This document shows positions 1 to 11,279 of a DNA stretch of 21,992 nucleotides, one piece after another. The notes below the pieces were generated by a model that made no database searches, was not told the DNA's origin, and saw only the letters and a list, made by a program, of their open reading frames with translations. Location of the stretch: assembly GCA_903813345.2 (NCBI GenBank), contig CAIIXF020000337.1, forward strand, positions 1 to 21,992, in the 5' to 3' direction. Each line of letters begins with the position of its first letter. Position 1 is the first letter of the stretch. The position numbers and the translations under genes are program-made. This DNA is from Owenia fusiformis (lineage: Eukaryota > Annelida > Polychaeta > Sabellida > Oweniidae).

Positions 1-123
1 ATAATGTTAAAAAGATGTTACTTAGAGCGACATTAAGATGTACCCTATTTTATGCAATGATGTTTATAGATAGAGTTATATATGTTCCATAGATGGCATG
101 ATATATTCTATATGGGTGACTGC
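1..123. other. AT-rich left flank, no feature seen
   Basis: This stretch lies left of the fold-back element. I see no reading frame, repeat or RNA gene in it, and it does not resemble the 75-bp array that begins on the other side of the element. Confidence 0.5.
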
Positions 124-523
124 TTACACCCCAGTCACATTTGTCGTACGGAGGCCGTGCGTCGACTGCAGATCAATTCGCCTTGCGGCCTCCGTAAGGC
201 GTATCCAATTTTTACAGGCCGCAGGGTCGCTGTAGAAATTATAACTCGGTGTTATAACACCCCAGTCAAATTTCCTACAGGTCTATCATTTCTGCGGCCA
301 GTAACATTTCTACGCTCGCACGGCGTCCGTACAACAAATGTTACTGGGGTGTTACTCCGAGTTATAATTTCTATGGCGATCATGTGGCCTGTAAAAACTG
401 GATATGCCGTACGGAGACCGTAAGGCGAGCGTAGTTTTTCTACGCTCGCCGCAGTAATTCACTGATTGAATTGATCTGCGGTCGACGCACGGCCTCCGTA
501 CGACAAATGTGGCTGGGGTGTAA
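124..523. mobile_element. Nested fold-back / MITE-like element
   Basis: The ends at 124-179 and 468-523 are inverted copies of each other over 56 bp with only two mismatches that I can find. The outer edge reads TTACACCCCAG. Inside, 179-270 and 340-427 form a second, less perfect inverted pair, and 298-309 and 336-347 form a third (CCAGTAACATTT against its complement). The whole unit could therefore fold into one long stem with side hairpins. It is clearly richer in GC and CpG than its surroundings. If the ends are read as CACCCCAG, a TA dinucleotide lies on each side, which would fit a TA target duplication of a Tc1/mariner-like or related DNA transposon; this is inference. It encodes no transposase, and the 113-codon frame across it is not credible as a gene. 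It is best described as a non-autonomous element of unknown superfamily. Confidence 0.75.
424..450. repeat. 11-bp perfect hairpin inside fold-back element
   Basis: GGCGAGCGTAG at 424-434 pairs with CTACGCTCGCC at 440-450 around a five-T loop. The same GCGAGCGTAG word also occurs in inverted form near 310-319, so this motif recurs within the element. Confidence 0.7.
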
Positions 524-525
524 AT

Positions 526-1154
526 CTATAAGTCAATGTATTGATTATTTTTAGTTTAGTTTATTTCATCAATCCATCCTGCACAATATGCCAGATAAAT
601 GTATAAGTAAATGTATTGATTATTATTAGTTTATTTTATCTCATTAATTCATCCCGTACAATATGCCATGCAAATGTATAAGTCAATGTATTAATTATTA
701 TTAGTTTATTTTATCTCATCAATCCATCCCGTACAATATGCCAGATAAATGTATAAGTCAATGTATTAATTGTTATTAGTTTATTTTATTTCATCAATCC
801 ATCCCGTACAATATGCCAGATAAATGTATAAGTAAATGTATTGATTATTATTAGTTTATTTTACGTCATCAATGGCTCCCGTACAATATGCCATGCAAAT
901 GTATGTTTTAATTATTATTCAGTTATTAGTTTATTTTATTTCATCAATCCATCCCGTACAGTATGTTTAGGTAAATGTATTAGTAATTGTATTGATTGTT
1001 ATTAGTTTATTTTATCTCATCAATCCATCCTGCACAATATGCCAGATAAATGTATAAGTCAATGTATTGATTATTATTAGTTTATTTTATTTCATCAATC
1101 CATCCCGTACAATATGACAGATAAATATAATGTATAAGTAAATGTATTGATTAT
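526..1154. repeat. ~75-bp tandem array, about 8-9 copies
   Basis: The word TATAAGT followed by AATGTATT recurs at about 526, 601, 675, 751, 826, 1052 and 1132, with two degenerate copies near 901 and 975. This gives a period of about 75 bp. Each unit also carries AGTTTATTTTAT, CATCAATCCATC and CGTACAATATGCC. Copies are roughly 85-95% alike by eye. The array starts within a few bases of the right end of the fold-back element and stops at a GC-rich hairpin. No coding potential is visible. Confidence 0.85.
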
Positions 1155-1181
1155 TAGGAGGCCCCAACGGGGGGCCTCCTA
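1155..1181. repeat. GC-rich hairpin at end of the 75-bp array
   Basis: TAGGAGGCCCC at 1155-1165 pairs perfectly with GGGGCCTCCTA at 1171-1181 around the loop AACGG. It is an isolated GC block in AT-rich DNA. It sits exactly where the 75-bp array ends and just before an ATT microsatellite. Helitron-family elements end in a 3' hairpin, so it could mark the end of a non-autonomous element, but no diagnostic CTRR end is seen. Confidence 0.7.
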
Positions 1182-1194
1182 TTAATTTTATAGA

Positions 1195-1216
1195 TATTAT
1201 TATTATTATTATTATT
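1195..1216. repeat. (ATT)n microsatellite
   Basis: About seven ATT repeats follow the hairpin and run on into a short TTTA-rich stretch up to about 1231. Confidence 0.85.
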
Positions 1217-1319
1217 CTTTATTTATTTATTCTTCCTAAACCTTTTTCTCCTACTTCCAACTACCTTTCAACTATCTATCATATGCACCTACTAGGGACC
1301 TTAGCTGAACTTGGGGGGA

Positions 1320-3205
1320 AAGGAATTTTTATCTAGGTCAAGGTCAAAGGTCAAAATCTAGGTCAAATCTAAGTTTTTTTTAAGTTTCTCAAATCCTGAC
1401 ACTACACTTCAATATTTTTGGCTGAATTTTTGCATACAGATAGATATTAGTATTCTATTAGTCTAAGCCTTTTGCCGTCTAGAGAAATTTTGCCTAGATT
1501 TTGAGATATTGAAGGTCGAAAAAAGGTCAAAAAAGGTCTTTTTTCAACTTGCTTCAAATTGACCAATTTTTTTTTTAAAACTCATCTACAAGTTCTCAGG
1601 ATTCCAAATCTGACCTTACTTTTGACCTTTGACCTTTGGTTGACCTTCAGTGACCTCCGAAAGGTCAAAAAAGTTGATTTTTCAAATCGATTTTCTGGAT
1701 TCAAATTTAGGTATATTTATTCACAAAAGACCTTCTGAGGTCTAAAAAAGTAAAATTTGCAAGGTCAAAGGTCAAGGTCATCAAACGAAATCACAAACTG
1801 TGTTTTCTAAGTTTCTCAAAATTGGAGGCTACAAATCAATTTTTTTACTGAAAGTCAGAATATATATTCCTCTAAAGGTTCTACACATATTAGCAATTGA
1901 CTATTTATTAAAACTTTGCTCAAGTTTTGAGATATTAGAACTCAAAAACTGAAAAAAGGTCAAATTTCGAAATTTTTCAAGGTCAAATTTCAACTTGCTC
2001 TAAATTGACCAAACTTTTTTTTAAAAAGCATCTACAAGATCTCAGGAACTCAAATCTGACCTTAGTTTTGACCTATGACCTTTAGTTGAACACAGTGACC
2101 TTCGAAAGGTCAAAAAATTGATTTTTCAAATTGATTTTCTGGATTCAAATTTAGGTTTATTCAATCAGAAAAGATATACTGAGGTCTAAAAAAGTAAAAT
2201 TTTCAAGGTCAAGGTCATCAAACAAGATCACAAACTGTGTCTTCTAAGTTTCTCAAAGTTTGTGACTACAAATCAATATTTTTGAATTAAAGTCAGGATA
2301 TATATTCCTCTAAAGGTTTTACATATATTAACAATTAATTATCTATTAAAATTCTGCACCAGTTCTGCACCAAATTTCACCTTGCTTCAAATTGACCAAA
2401 CATTTTTTTCAAGATCAAGTTAAATTTCAAATCTGACCTTGGTTTTGACCTTTAGTGACCTTCAAAAGGTCAAAAAGTTGATTTTTCAAATTGATTTTCT
2501 GGATTTAAATCTAAGAATATTTTATAACAAAAGACCTACTGAGATCTAATCTAATTTGCAAGGTCAAAGGTCAACGTCATCAAACTATATCACAGACAGT
2601 GTTATCTAAGTTTCTCAAAGTTTGAGACTACAAATCAATATTTTAGATTGAAAGTATGATTATATATTTCCCCAAAGGTTCTACACATATTAGCTATTGA
2701 CTGTCTATTATAATTTTGTACCAGTTTTGAGATATAAGAGTTCAATTTCGAAATTTTTCGAGACAAAATTTCAACTCGCTTTAAATTCATCTTAAATAAT
2801 TTAATGTCCTTAGGAGTTAAAATCTGGCCTTAATTTTGGCATTTGACCTTCAAATTTAGGTCAGCTCAATTATAAAAGACGTTCTGAGGTCTGTACAAGT
2901 TTTAAGGTCAATTGTAAAGGTCATCGAATTAGGTTACAATCTATGCTATCTAAGTTTCTCAAAGTACGAGACTACAAATTAATATTTTTGATTGGAAGTC
3001 AGGATATATATTCCTTTAAAGTGTCTTCACATAGTAGTCAATGTCAATTAGTCAATGTCACCGACCAACCAACGAACCCGACCTACCCAACTCACCCAAG
3101 CCAACACACCTACTCAAACCAACACCAACCAACCCAATCCAATACCAAGTAACCCAAACCAACCAATGTCAAAATCTAGGTAAAATCAAAGTTTGTTTAA
3201 GTTAC
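1320..3205. repeat. AGGTCA-rich ~350-440-bp tandem repeat, 5-6 diverged copies
   Basis: The shared word TAAGTTTCTC occurs at 1381, 1808, 2245, 2607 and 2951, giving spacings of 427, 437, 362 and 344 bp. GATTTTCTGGAT recurs at 1689, 2133 and 2493, and each copy also carries an ATATATTCCTCTAAAGG-like segment. A final partial copy (GTCAAAATCTAGG) starts near 3168. Units contain many AGGTCA or TGACCT words, often as direct repeats with 0- or 1-base spacing. Copies are diverged and differ by internal deletions, so this is an old tandem repeat. No long reading frame exists. A regulatory role for the half-sites is possible but undemonstrated. Confidence 0.8.
3059..3165. repeat. C/A-only low-complexity tract (ACCAACC type)
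   Basis: Over about 105 bases the plus strand is almost all A and C, built from variants of ACCAACC and CCAACCCA, with very few T or G. It interrupts the last copies of the AGGTCA-rich repeat and looks like an expanded short-motif repeat. Confidence 0.7.
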
Positions 3206-5139
3206 GAATAAAGAACGTTTCATTGGGATATACTAATGAGGTAAAGGATTGGAGTCCATGTCATATCATATTATATTTAAGAACTGATACTTAATGTTCT
3301 GACATGAACATATTGATAGCATATTCTTTTCAATCCAGTGCCCTCTGAGATGTGTATATGTTATGTATCAAGTCATCATGTATAGAATTGTGTGGCAATG
3401 GAATATTCATATTGTTATACAGGGCGTCCACAAAAACGTATACCCAATTTCAAAGTCAGATTACTAGAATCCTGAGGGAGTTTTTAAGTAGACTTAAATT
3501 ACATTATTATAAATTAGTTGATGGGATACATATGACTAATTTGAAGTGAAATGTCAAGATTATTAGTTTGCCAAATTGCATGTGAGGGGAGTATCAAAAA
3601 TATCAAGCAACATTTCCAAAAATTGTCTCAATTTTAGAATGTTTAAGCTCATGTCATTCCTTGTCATATCTATTTTCCAAAAATTCATGTTGCATACTTA
3701 ACGTGAGCAAAACTCAAGTTTTTAACAGTAATGTGTTACTTGCTATATGAAAGTGGTTACCACTTTGGAGCATTCCACAAATGTGTTATTTGAACACTTT
3801 GAATAGCTTCAACTGATAGTACACGTCTGATATTTTGGGAGATATTATATGTGAAATGGTAAAGAATACATTGGTAGGTCAAAATTACATGTTGCTTGCT
3901 TTTGTCACCCCTATAGCTCTGATTTAACGTCTCTATTGATGGAACATTCACAGTGCATTATAAAACATGCAGTAGTTCAACCATATTACTGCAACAAAGA
4001 CACAGAAAAAATTATTTAATATTATATTATATATATCATATATTTAATATGACACTTCATATTTATTAAAATGTTTATCCAAGGTCTTACAGGATTACAT
4101 CATAGACAATGTAAGGTGAGTTTCTAGAAAGAGATAAACCCATATAAGACTCTGAAATAGGTACAGCATGAACTGTTAAAATACAATTTGTGTGCATTTA
4201 TATACAATGTAATACAGATACCAATGTGCACAAATAACATAAAAATGAAATTGCATTTTAATGATAGAGGACAGCGTGTACTTAGCTTATTCTATGATAT
4301 GGAACTGTTTTAATTCCAATTCAAATATTTTTTACTTTTACCTGAATACCTGGAAGTTGGTACACAGAGAAGAAATTAATTATCAATGTGAGACTGGTTT
4401 AAAGGATTATTTCTATGATTTGTATATATACCATGGTTCCTCATGGCAATTATAATTTATAATGTTTCTGATTTTGATGTTGCCAAATGCAGGATAGAGT
4501 GACATCCTGGTAGGCTTATACAGTTCATCAGCCTATGCCTCGAGACAACAATGTTAGTAGTATATGTATACTTCAGTCCAGTGTGCTAATATGGTAATGT
4601 ACATTATGTTAAATAGTACACTTTATCGTTTCATGGCGTTCAGGCATTCATTTGGTGCAATTTGCAGTGACAAATATAAGGATGACCGTTAAGCACATAT
4701 ATGGTATATTCATTTTTCAAGTTCATATGTGCTTTACATGCTGAATAAAATTCTGTAGTTCAGTTATTCACTTGGGCCAATTGATGCCTCGAGATGACAT
4801 TCTCCAAATGGATTTTCATGGAGATATAAACAGTTTATAAATCACTACTCAGAATGATTGTATGGTTTAGTACATCTCAGAGTTCATTATTTTCTGCTAC
4901 AGGTTGTTAGATGTGAAGTTCACCAATAATGCAATATCCTAATCCTTATATTCCATCATTTATCAAGAAAATGGTTAAGAAACAGCTAGATTTACATACA
5001 AATTCCACTTGTTTTCAATTATCAATATTCATATTAATTTGTATAATATATTCATTTATATTATACATTATATTATTATCACTTATATTATACATACGAG
5101 TACCATTTATACAATTTTGACACTGTCAGATACAAGTTA
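3206..5139. other. AT-rich intergenic region, no gene recognised
   Basis: Only reading frames of about 65 codons occur here, with compositions expected from AT-rich noncoding DNA. At 3418-3435 the sequence TACAGGGCGTCCACAAAA resembles the outer end of a mariner-type element, but no matching inverted end was found nearby. AAGCACATAT at 4691-4700 and its complement at 4725-4734 form a 10-bp stem with a 24-base loop. The word ATGCCTCGAGA occurs near 4535 and 4786. I see no RNA gene. Confidence 0.5.
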
Positions 5140-6106
5140 ATTGGTACAACAGTTGTCACAACCTATCGTGCCATACTGTAACAATAGCATCTTGGGATAA
5201 CTGTGGTAACTAATTAACAGTCATAATGCACGGTTCAACGCCACGGTCACATGCTACAGAGTAAAACTTGTCACTTCAGAGAGCATCATTGCTATGCAAA
5301 GCTGCAGTTTTATGCTACATACTATACAGTAAATTGTCTATTCAACTTTAGAGTGTGACAGCATAATACAATGAACAATGACGCAATATATCCTATATAT
5401 CAGCTGAACTAAGCAACAGTTGCCACATATCATAACATTAATAAATGCAACATACCAAAGTTGTCACATGTCATGTAGTCAAAATAGCAACCTCAGAGAA
5501 TAACATTTAAAAAACATGGTAACATACCATTAAATAATAAATATTGCAACTTGAGAGTGTCACAGTGTTAATGGTATACTATACAAAGACTACATACCAA
5601 AGGTTGTCATATTGTCACATGACATGAGATAGCAATTGCTCAGAACATAATATTGTACACAAAGTTGTAAATAATTACTTATTATCAACAGCAATCAAAT
5701 GCTATGAAGTTAAAATAGCAACAAGGCATAACAAAGTTATGCAGTCATGTACACGAATGTGAAAATACTATGAGGGCATGATGTGACAATTGCAAGTTCT
5801 AGGTTCAATATACATACATACATAAATTTAATATATTATCATAGCTTCAATACAATACAACTAACCAAGAGTTTTAACATCTTTAATACAACAATTACAT
5901 TTCAGAGTACAACATACTTATATTATACAACAAGCCCCAAGTTGTCACATGGTCAAAAACCATGAGGTAACAATTTGAGCTTCAGGGCATAACATATTAT
6001 ATTGTCCACAACTGCAATTAAAGATAGGTAAATAAAAGGTGTCACATTGTAAAATAAAACGAAGTAGCAATTTTAACTCCATGGTATAACACATACTAAA
6101 ACCATG

Positions 6107-6550
6107 AAGTAACACTAGCCTAGATGCGAGTAGTAATAATCTTGATTTACATCATTAAATATTCAAAATTCAGTCAAAGTGACATCATATTTGAAATCTA
6201 CACGTAAAATTACATCTAGAAATGTGGTTTCAAAAATTGTTTCTCAACTTTGAAAAATTAATCTTTTTTAAAAATATGATTTCTAGGTCGGGGAGATTCC
6301 CCATAGACCGGATGTTATGAAATCACAAAAAGTGAAATATCTTTTCTTTTAGTGGACAGATAATATTTTGCTTTACTGGACATATTTTAATTTGTATAAC
6401 TATCAGATAAAAAAAGTAATATGAAAATTGATCCACTAGAACGATGAATATTCAAGTTTAAGGGAACTTTCTGCTATACCCGCCATGCTATTTACCCCGA
6501 ATCAGCCACCTGGTGGTGAAACTGATAACTACCTACTCGCATCAAAGTAA
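6107..6550. mobile_element. Candidate ~430-bp insertion in the 96-bp array
   Basis: The array sequence on the left (ACCATGAAGTAAC) and right (TTAAACAGTCAGATTG) is contiguous elsewhere, around 7131-7160, so 6107-6550 looks like an insertion. GATGCGAGTAG at 6123-6133 and its exact complement at 6533-6543 form short inverted ends, and the similarity continues imperfectly inward. AAGTAA occurs at 6107-6112 and again at 6545-6550, a possible 6-bp target duplication. The left inverted end is offset by about ten bases from that duplication, so the exact borders are uncertain. The interior is unlike the repeats, contains the small dyad GGGGAGATTCCCC near 6290, and encodes no protein. It is probably a MITE or other non-autonomous element. 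Confidence 0.5.
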
Positions 6551-7044
6551 TTAAACAGTCAGATTGTCACACGGTAAAAACCACTATGGAACAATTGTAA
6601 CTTCAAAGTATAATATACTTATATTATACAAAGCCACAATTGAAGCTAACCAATTATTGTCACATGGTAACAAACCAGTAACATTGTAGCTTCAGAGTAT
6701 AATATATGATATTATTTGAAGCCACAATCTAAGACAACTAACCAATATTTGTCATATGGTCAAAACCATGAAGAAACAATTGCAACTTCAGAGTATAATA
6801 TATGATATTATTTAAAGTAACAGTTCAAGACAACTAAGTAACAGTTATCATATGGTCAAAACCATGAAGAAACAATTGCAACTTCAGAGTATAATATATG
6901 ATATTACTTAGAGTAACAGTTTAAGACAACTAAGCAACAGTTGTCATATGGTCAAAACCATGAAGAAATAATTTGCAACTTTAGGGTATAACTTACTTAT
7001 ATTATACAAAGCTGCTATTTTTCTGTTTTATGAAGTAAGTAAAA

Positions 7045-7082
7045 GGTTGTTACATGGTAAAAAATCTTACCATGTAACAACC
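7045..7082. repeat. 15-bp perfect hairpin
   Basis: GGTTGTTACATGGTA at 7045-7059 pairs with TACCATGTAACAACC at 7068-7082 around an 8-base loop. The second copy (7416-7425 with 7436-7445) keeps a 10-bp stem but has lost the outer pairs. Confidence 0.8.
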
Positions 7083-7110
7083 TCAAGATACTTCATGTTT
7101 TTTTACTAAA

Positions 7111-7140
7111 ACTTCATGGTTTTCACTTAAACCATGAAGT
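7111..7140. repeat. 12-bp hairpin beside the 15-bp hairpin
   Basis: ACTTCATGGTTT at 7111-7122 pairs with AAACCATGAAGT at 7129-7140 around the loop TCACTT. The second copy at 7477-7506 has a 13-bp stem with a 4-base loop, and a direct copy of its left arm lies just upstream at 7457-7470. Confidence 0.8.
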
Positions 7141-9329
7141 AACAATTAAACGGTCAGATTGTCACATGGTCAAAACCACTACGGAATAATTGCAACTTCA
7201 GAGTATAATATACATGTACGTATATTATACAAAGCTATGACAATTGCAACTTCAGAGTATAATATATGATATTATTTAAAGTAACAATTTAAGATAACTA
7301 AGAAAAAATTGTCATATGGTCAAAACCATGAAGAAATAATTGCAACTTTAGGGTATAATATACTTATATTATACGAAGCTGCTATTTTTCTGTTTTATAA
7401 AGTAAGTAAAAAGTTGTTACATGGTAAAAAATCTCACCATGTAACTACCTCAAGATACTTCATGGTTTTTACTAAAACTTCATGGTTTTCACTAAAACCA
7501 TGAAGTAACAATTAATTGGTCAGATTGTCACATGGTAAAAACAACTATGGAATAATTGCAACTTCAGAGTATAATATACTTATATTATACAAGGCCACAA
7601 TTTAAGACAACTAACAAATAATTGACAAATGTTAAAAAATGATTAAGTAACAATTGCAACATCATTGTATGATATTATGCAAAGCTGAAATTGAAGACAA
7701 TTATCAGTTGTCAAATGATTAAAAAGCATGATGTTACAACTACAGCTTCAGAGTATAATATATTTGTATAATATACAGGTACAATGAAAGATGACTAACC
7801 AACATTTGTCATATGGTAAAATGATCTAACATAGTTGTAACTTCAGATTATACCATACATAAATCATACAATGCTGCAATTGAAGACAACTAACATTTGC
7901 CACAAGGTTAAAAACATGAAACAATTGCAACTCTAATGTATAACTTACTTATATCATACAAAGCTACAATTGAGGACAATCAACTATTGTAACATGATAA
8001 CAAACCAGTAACATTGTAGCTTCAGAGTTCAATGTATTATATTATTTGAAGTCACAATTTAAGAAAACTAATCACAGTTGTCATATGGTTAGAACCATAA
8101 AAAACCAATTGCAACTTTAGTGTATAACTTACTTATATCATACAAAACAACAACTGAAGACAATCAACTGTTGTAACATGGTAACAAACCAGTAAGATTG
8201 TAGCTTCAGAGTTTAATATATTATATTATTTGAAGTCACAATTTAAGACAATTAGCCAATAGTTGTCATATGGTCAAAACCATGAAGAAACAATCGCAAC
8301 TTTAGGATATAACATACTTATATTATACAAAGCTGCCAGTGTCTGTTTTTGTAGTAATTGATTCTGCAGTTAATAACCACCATGTAACTATCAATGTTAT
8401 GCAGTATTTCAGTGCAACATCTATCGATTTATTGTTTTACACAGTGGTTGATTTGACAAATGATGTTATGCAGTATATCAGTATATATCTTTTTATGTTA
8501 TCGGTAACTTGTATGTTAATACATTGATTGGTGTCCAACATTTGCTAAATGGATTGTTTAATTGTTTTATTTGGGAGTCCATTCTGTAGCGAGTTGTTTC
8601 TATGTAACATATGATATCATGCAGTATATCAGTGTGCTATTTATATGCATATCATTGGCACTGTGTATGTTAGTACATTGTTTAATACCAAAGTTGGCTA
8701 GTTGTATGTATGTAGGGATTAATTCTGCAAACAATTGTTTTTGTCTGACAAATGATGTCAAGCAGTTTACCAGTGCCCTATTAATATGTCTATCACCAGT
8801 AAGGTGTATATTAAAATGTTATTCATACCACAGTTTGCTAAATGAAAGGTTTTACCTAATAACCTAGAGACCCTAGAGATTGTATATCAGTGCACTATAT
8901 GTATGCCTTTCCTTGCCAATGTGCATGTTTATACATGGTTTAATTCCCAAAGTTGGCTAAATAGACTATTTTGTTTTATTTAAGGATTGAGTCAGTTGTT
9001 TTTATGTCACAAATGATATCTTGCAGTATATCAGTGCACTATTCATATGTCTATCATTGGTAATGTGATTGTTAATACAATGTTTAATTTCCAAAGTTAG
9101 CTAAATGTTATACAATGTTTAATTTCCAAAGTTGGCTTAATGGTATGTTTTATCATTTTACTAAGTGATTGATTCTGCAGTCAGTTGTTTATATGAAACA
9201 AATGTTATCTTGCAGTTTATCAGGGCACTATATTTATGTCCGTCATTGGTAATTTGTATGTAAATACAATGTTTAATTTCCAAAGTTGGCTAAATGGACT
9301 GTTTTATCATTTTACTTAGTGAATGATTC

Positions 9330-11279
9330 TGCAATCAGTTGTTTATATGAAACAAATGTTATCTTGCAGTATATCAGGGCACTACATCTATGTCTCTCAT
9401 TGGTAATGTGTATGTTAATACAATGTTTAATTTCCAAAGTTGGCTTTATGGTATGTTTTATCATTTTACTTAGTGATTGATTCTGCAGTCAGTTGTCTAT
9501 ATTAAAATAATGTTATCTTGCAGAATATCAGGGTACTATATATATGTCTGCCATTGGTAATGTGTATGTAAATTTAATGTTTAATTTCCAAAGTTGGCTT
9601 AATGGTATGTTTTATCATTTTACTTAGTGATTGATTCTGCAGTCAGTTGTTTATATGAAACAAATGTTATCTTGCAGTATATCAGGGCACTATATATGTG
9701 TCTTTCATTGGAAATGTGTATGTAAGTACAATGTTTAATTTCCAAAGTTGGCTTAATGGTATGTTTTATCATTTTACTTAGTGATTGATTCTGCAGTCAG
9801 TTGTTTATATGAAACAAATGCTAGCTTGCAGTATATCAGGGCACTATATATATCTCCGTCATTGGTAATTTGTATGTAAATACAATGTTTAATTTCCAAA
9901 GTTGGCTAAATGGACTGTTTTATCATTTACTCATTTACTTAGTGAATGATTCTGCAATCAGTTGTTTATATCAAACAAATGTTATCTTGCAGTATATCAG
10001 AGCACTATCTGTATGTCTGTCATTGGTAATGTGTATGTTAATACAATGTTTAATTTCCAAAGTTGGCTAAATGGACTGTTTTTGGCTTCATGGTATGTTT
10101 TATCATTTTACTTAGTGATTGATTCTGCAGTCAGTTGTTTATATGAAACAAATGTTATCTTGCAGAAATATCGGGGCACTATATATATGTCTGCCATTGG
10201 TAATATGTATGTAAATTTAATGTTTACTTTCCAAAGTTGGCTTAATTGTATGTTTTATCATTTTACTTAGTGATTGATTCTGCAGTCAGTTGTTTATATG
10301 AAACAAATGTTATCTTGCAGTATATCAGGGCACTACATCTATGTCTCTCATTGGTAATGTGTATGTTAATACAATGTTTAATTTCCAAAGTTGGCTTTAT
10401 GGTATGTTTTATCATTTTACTTAGTGATTGATTCTGCAGTCAGTTGTCTATATGAAAATAATGTTATCTTGCAGAATATCAGGGTACTATATATATGTCT
10501 GCCATTGGTAATGTGTATGTAAATTTAATGTTTAATTTCCAAAGTTGGCTTAATGGTATGTTTTATCATTTTACTTAGTGATTGATTCTGCAGTCAGTTG
10601 TTTATATGAAACAAATGTTATCTTGCAGTATATCAGGGCACTATATATGTGTCTTTCATTGGAAATGTGTATGTAAGTACAATGTTTAATTTCCAAAGTT
10701 GGCTTAATGGTATGTTTTATCATTTTACTTAGTGATTGATTCTGCAGTCAGTTGTTTATATGAAACAAATGCTAGCTTGCAGTATATCAGGGCACTATAT
10801 ATATCTCCGTCATTGGTAATTTGTATGTAAATACAATGTTTAATTTCCAAAGTTGGCTAAATGGACTGTTTTATCATTTACTCATTTACTTAGTGAATGA
10901 TTCTGCAATCAGTTGTTTATATCAAACAAATGTTATCTTGCAGTATATCAGAGCACTATCTGTATGTCTGTCATTGGTAATGTGTATGTTAATACAATGT
11001 TTAATTTCCAAAGTTGGCTAAATGGACTGTTTTTGGCTTCATGGTATGTTTTATCATTTTACTTAGTGATTGATTCTGCAGTCAGTTGTTTATATGAAAC
11101 AAATGTTATCTTGCAGAAATATCGGGGCACTATATATATGTCTGCCATTGGTAATATGTATGTAAATTTAATGTTTACTTTCCAAAGTTGGCTTAATTGT
11201 ATGTTTTATCATTTTACTTAGTGATTGATTCTGCAGTCAGTTGTTTATATGAAACAAATGTTATCTTGCAGTATATCAG
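9330..11279. repeat. 951-bp six-monomer higher-order repeat, two copies
   Basis: The segment from about 9330 is repeated with an exact 951-bp offset to about 11279, including the distinctive 161- and 173-bp monomers in the same order. I noticed only a few substitutions, for example at 9492 against 10443. This indicates a recent duplication of six adjacent monomers. Confidence 0.88.

Larger units (their letters stand above)
6943..7570. repeat. Tandem duplication of a ~260-bp block, offset 368 bp
   Basis: A block starting with GTCATATGGTC at 6943 reappears at 7311 with about 93-95% identity by eye. Both copies run through a GCTGCTATTTTTCTG segment, a hairpin pair and a CAGATTGTCACATGG segment. 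This is a higher-order unit within the 96-bp array. Confidence 0.75.
5140..8334. repeat. ~96-bp satellite array with ATGGT/ACCAT dyads
   Basis: Units share TGTCATATGGTC, ACCATGAAG, CAATTGCAACTTCAGAG and TATAATATA blocks. In the core the word CTTCAGAG falls at 6690, 6786 and 6882, followed by CTTTAGGG at 6979, a regular 96-97-bp period. From 5140 to 6110 and from 7600 to 8334 the copies are more diverged and irregular. Most core units contain a short dyad (ATGGT, CAAA, ACCAT) able to form a small hairpin. The array is interrupted by a 6107-6550 insertion and meets the 154-bp array at about 8335. There is no credible coding sequence. Confidence 0.8.

Noticed and set aside
82-423. 113-codon plus-strand frame over the fold-back element
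   Set aside because: It runs through both arms of an inverted repeat and has no recognisable protein features.
1155-1181. Intrinsic transcription terminator
   Set aside because: The hairpin looks similar, but the setting is eukaryotic and there is no upstream gene; a T-run does not follow directly.
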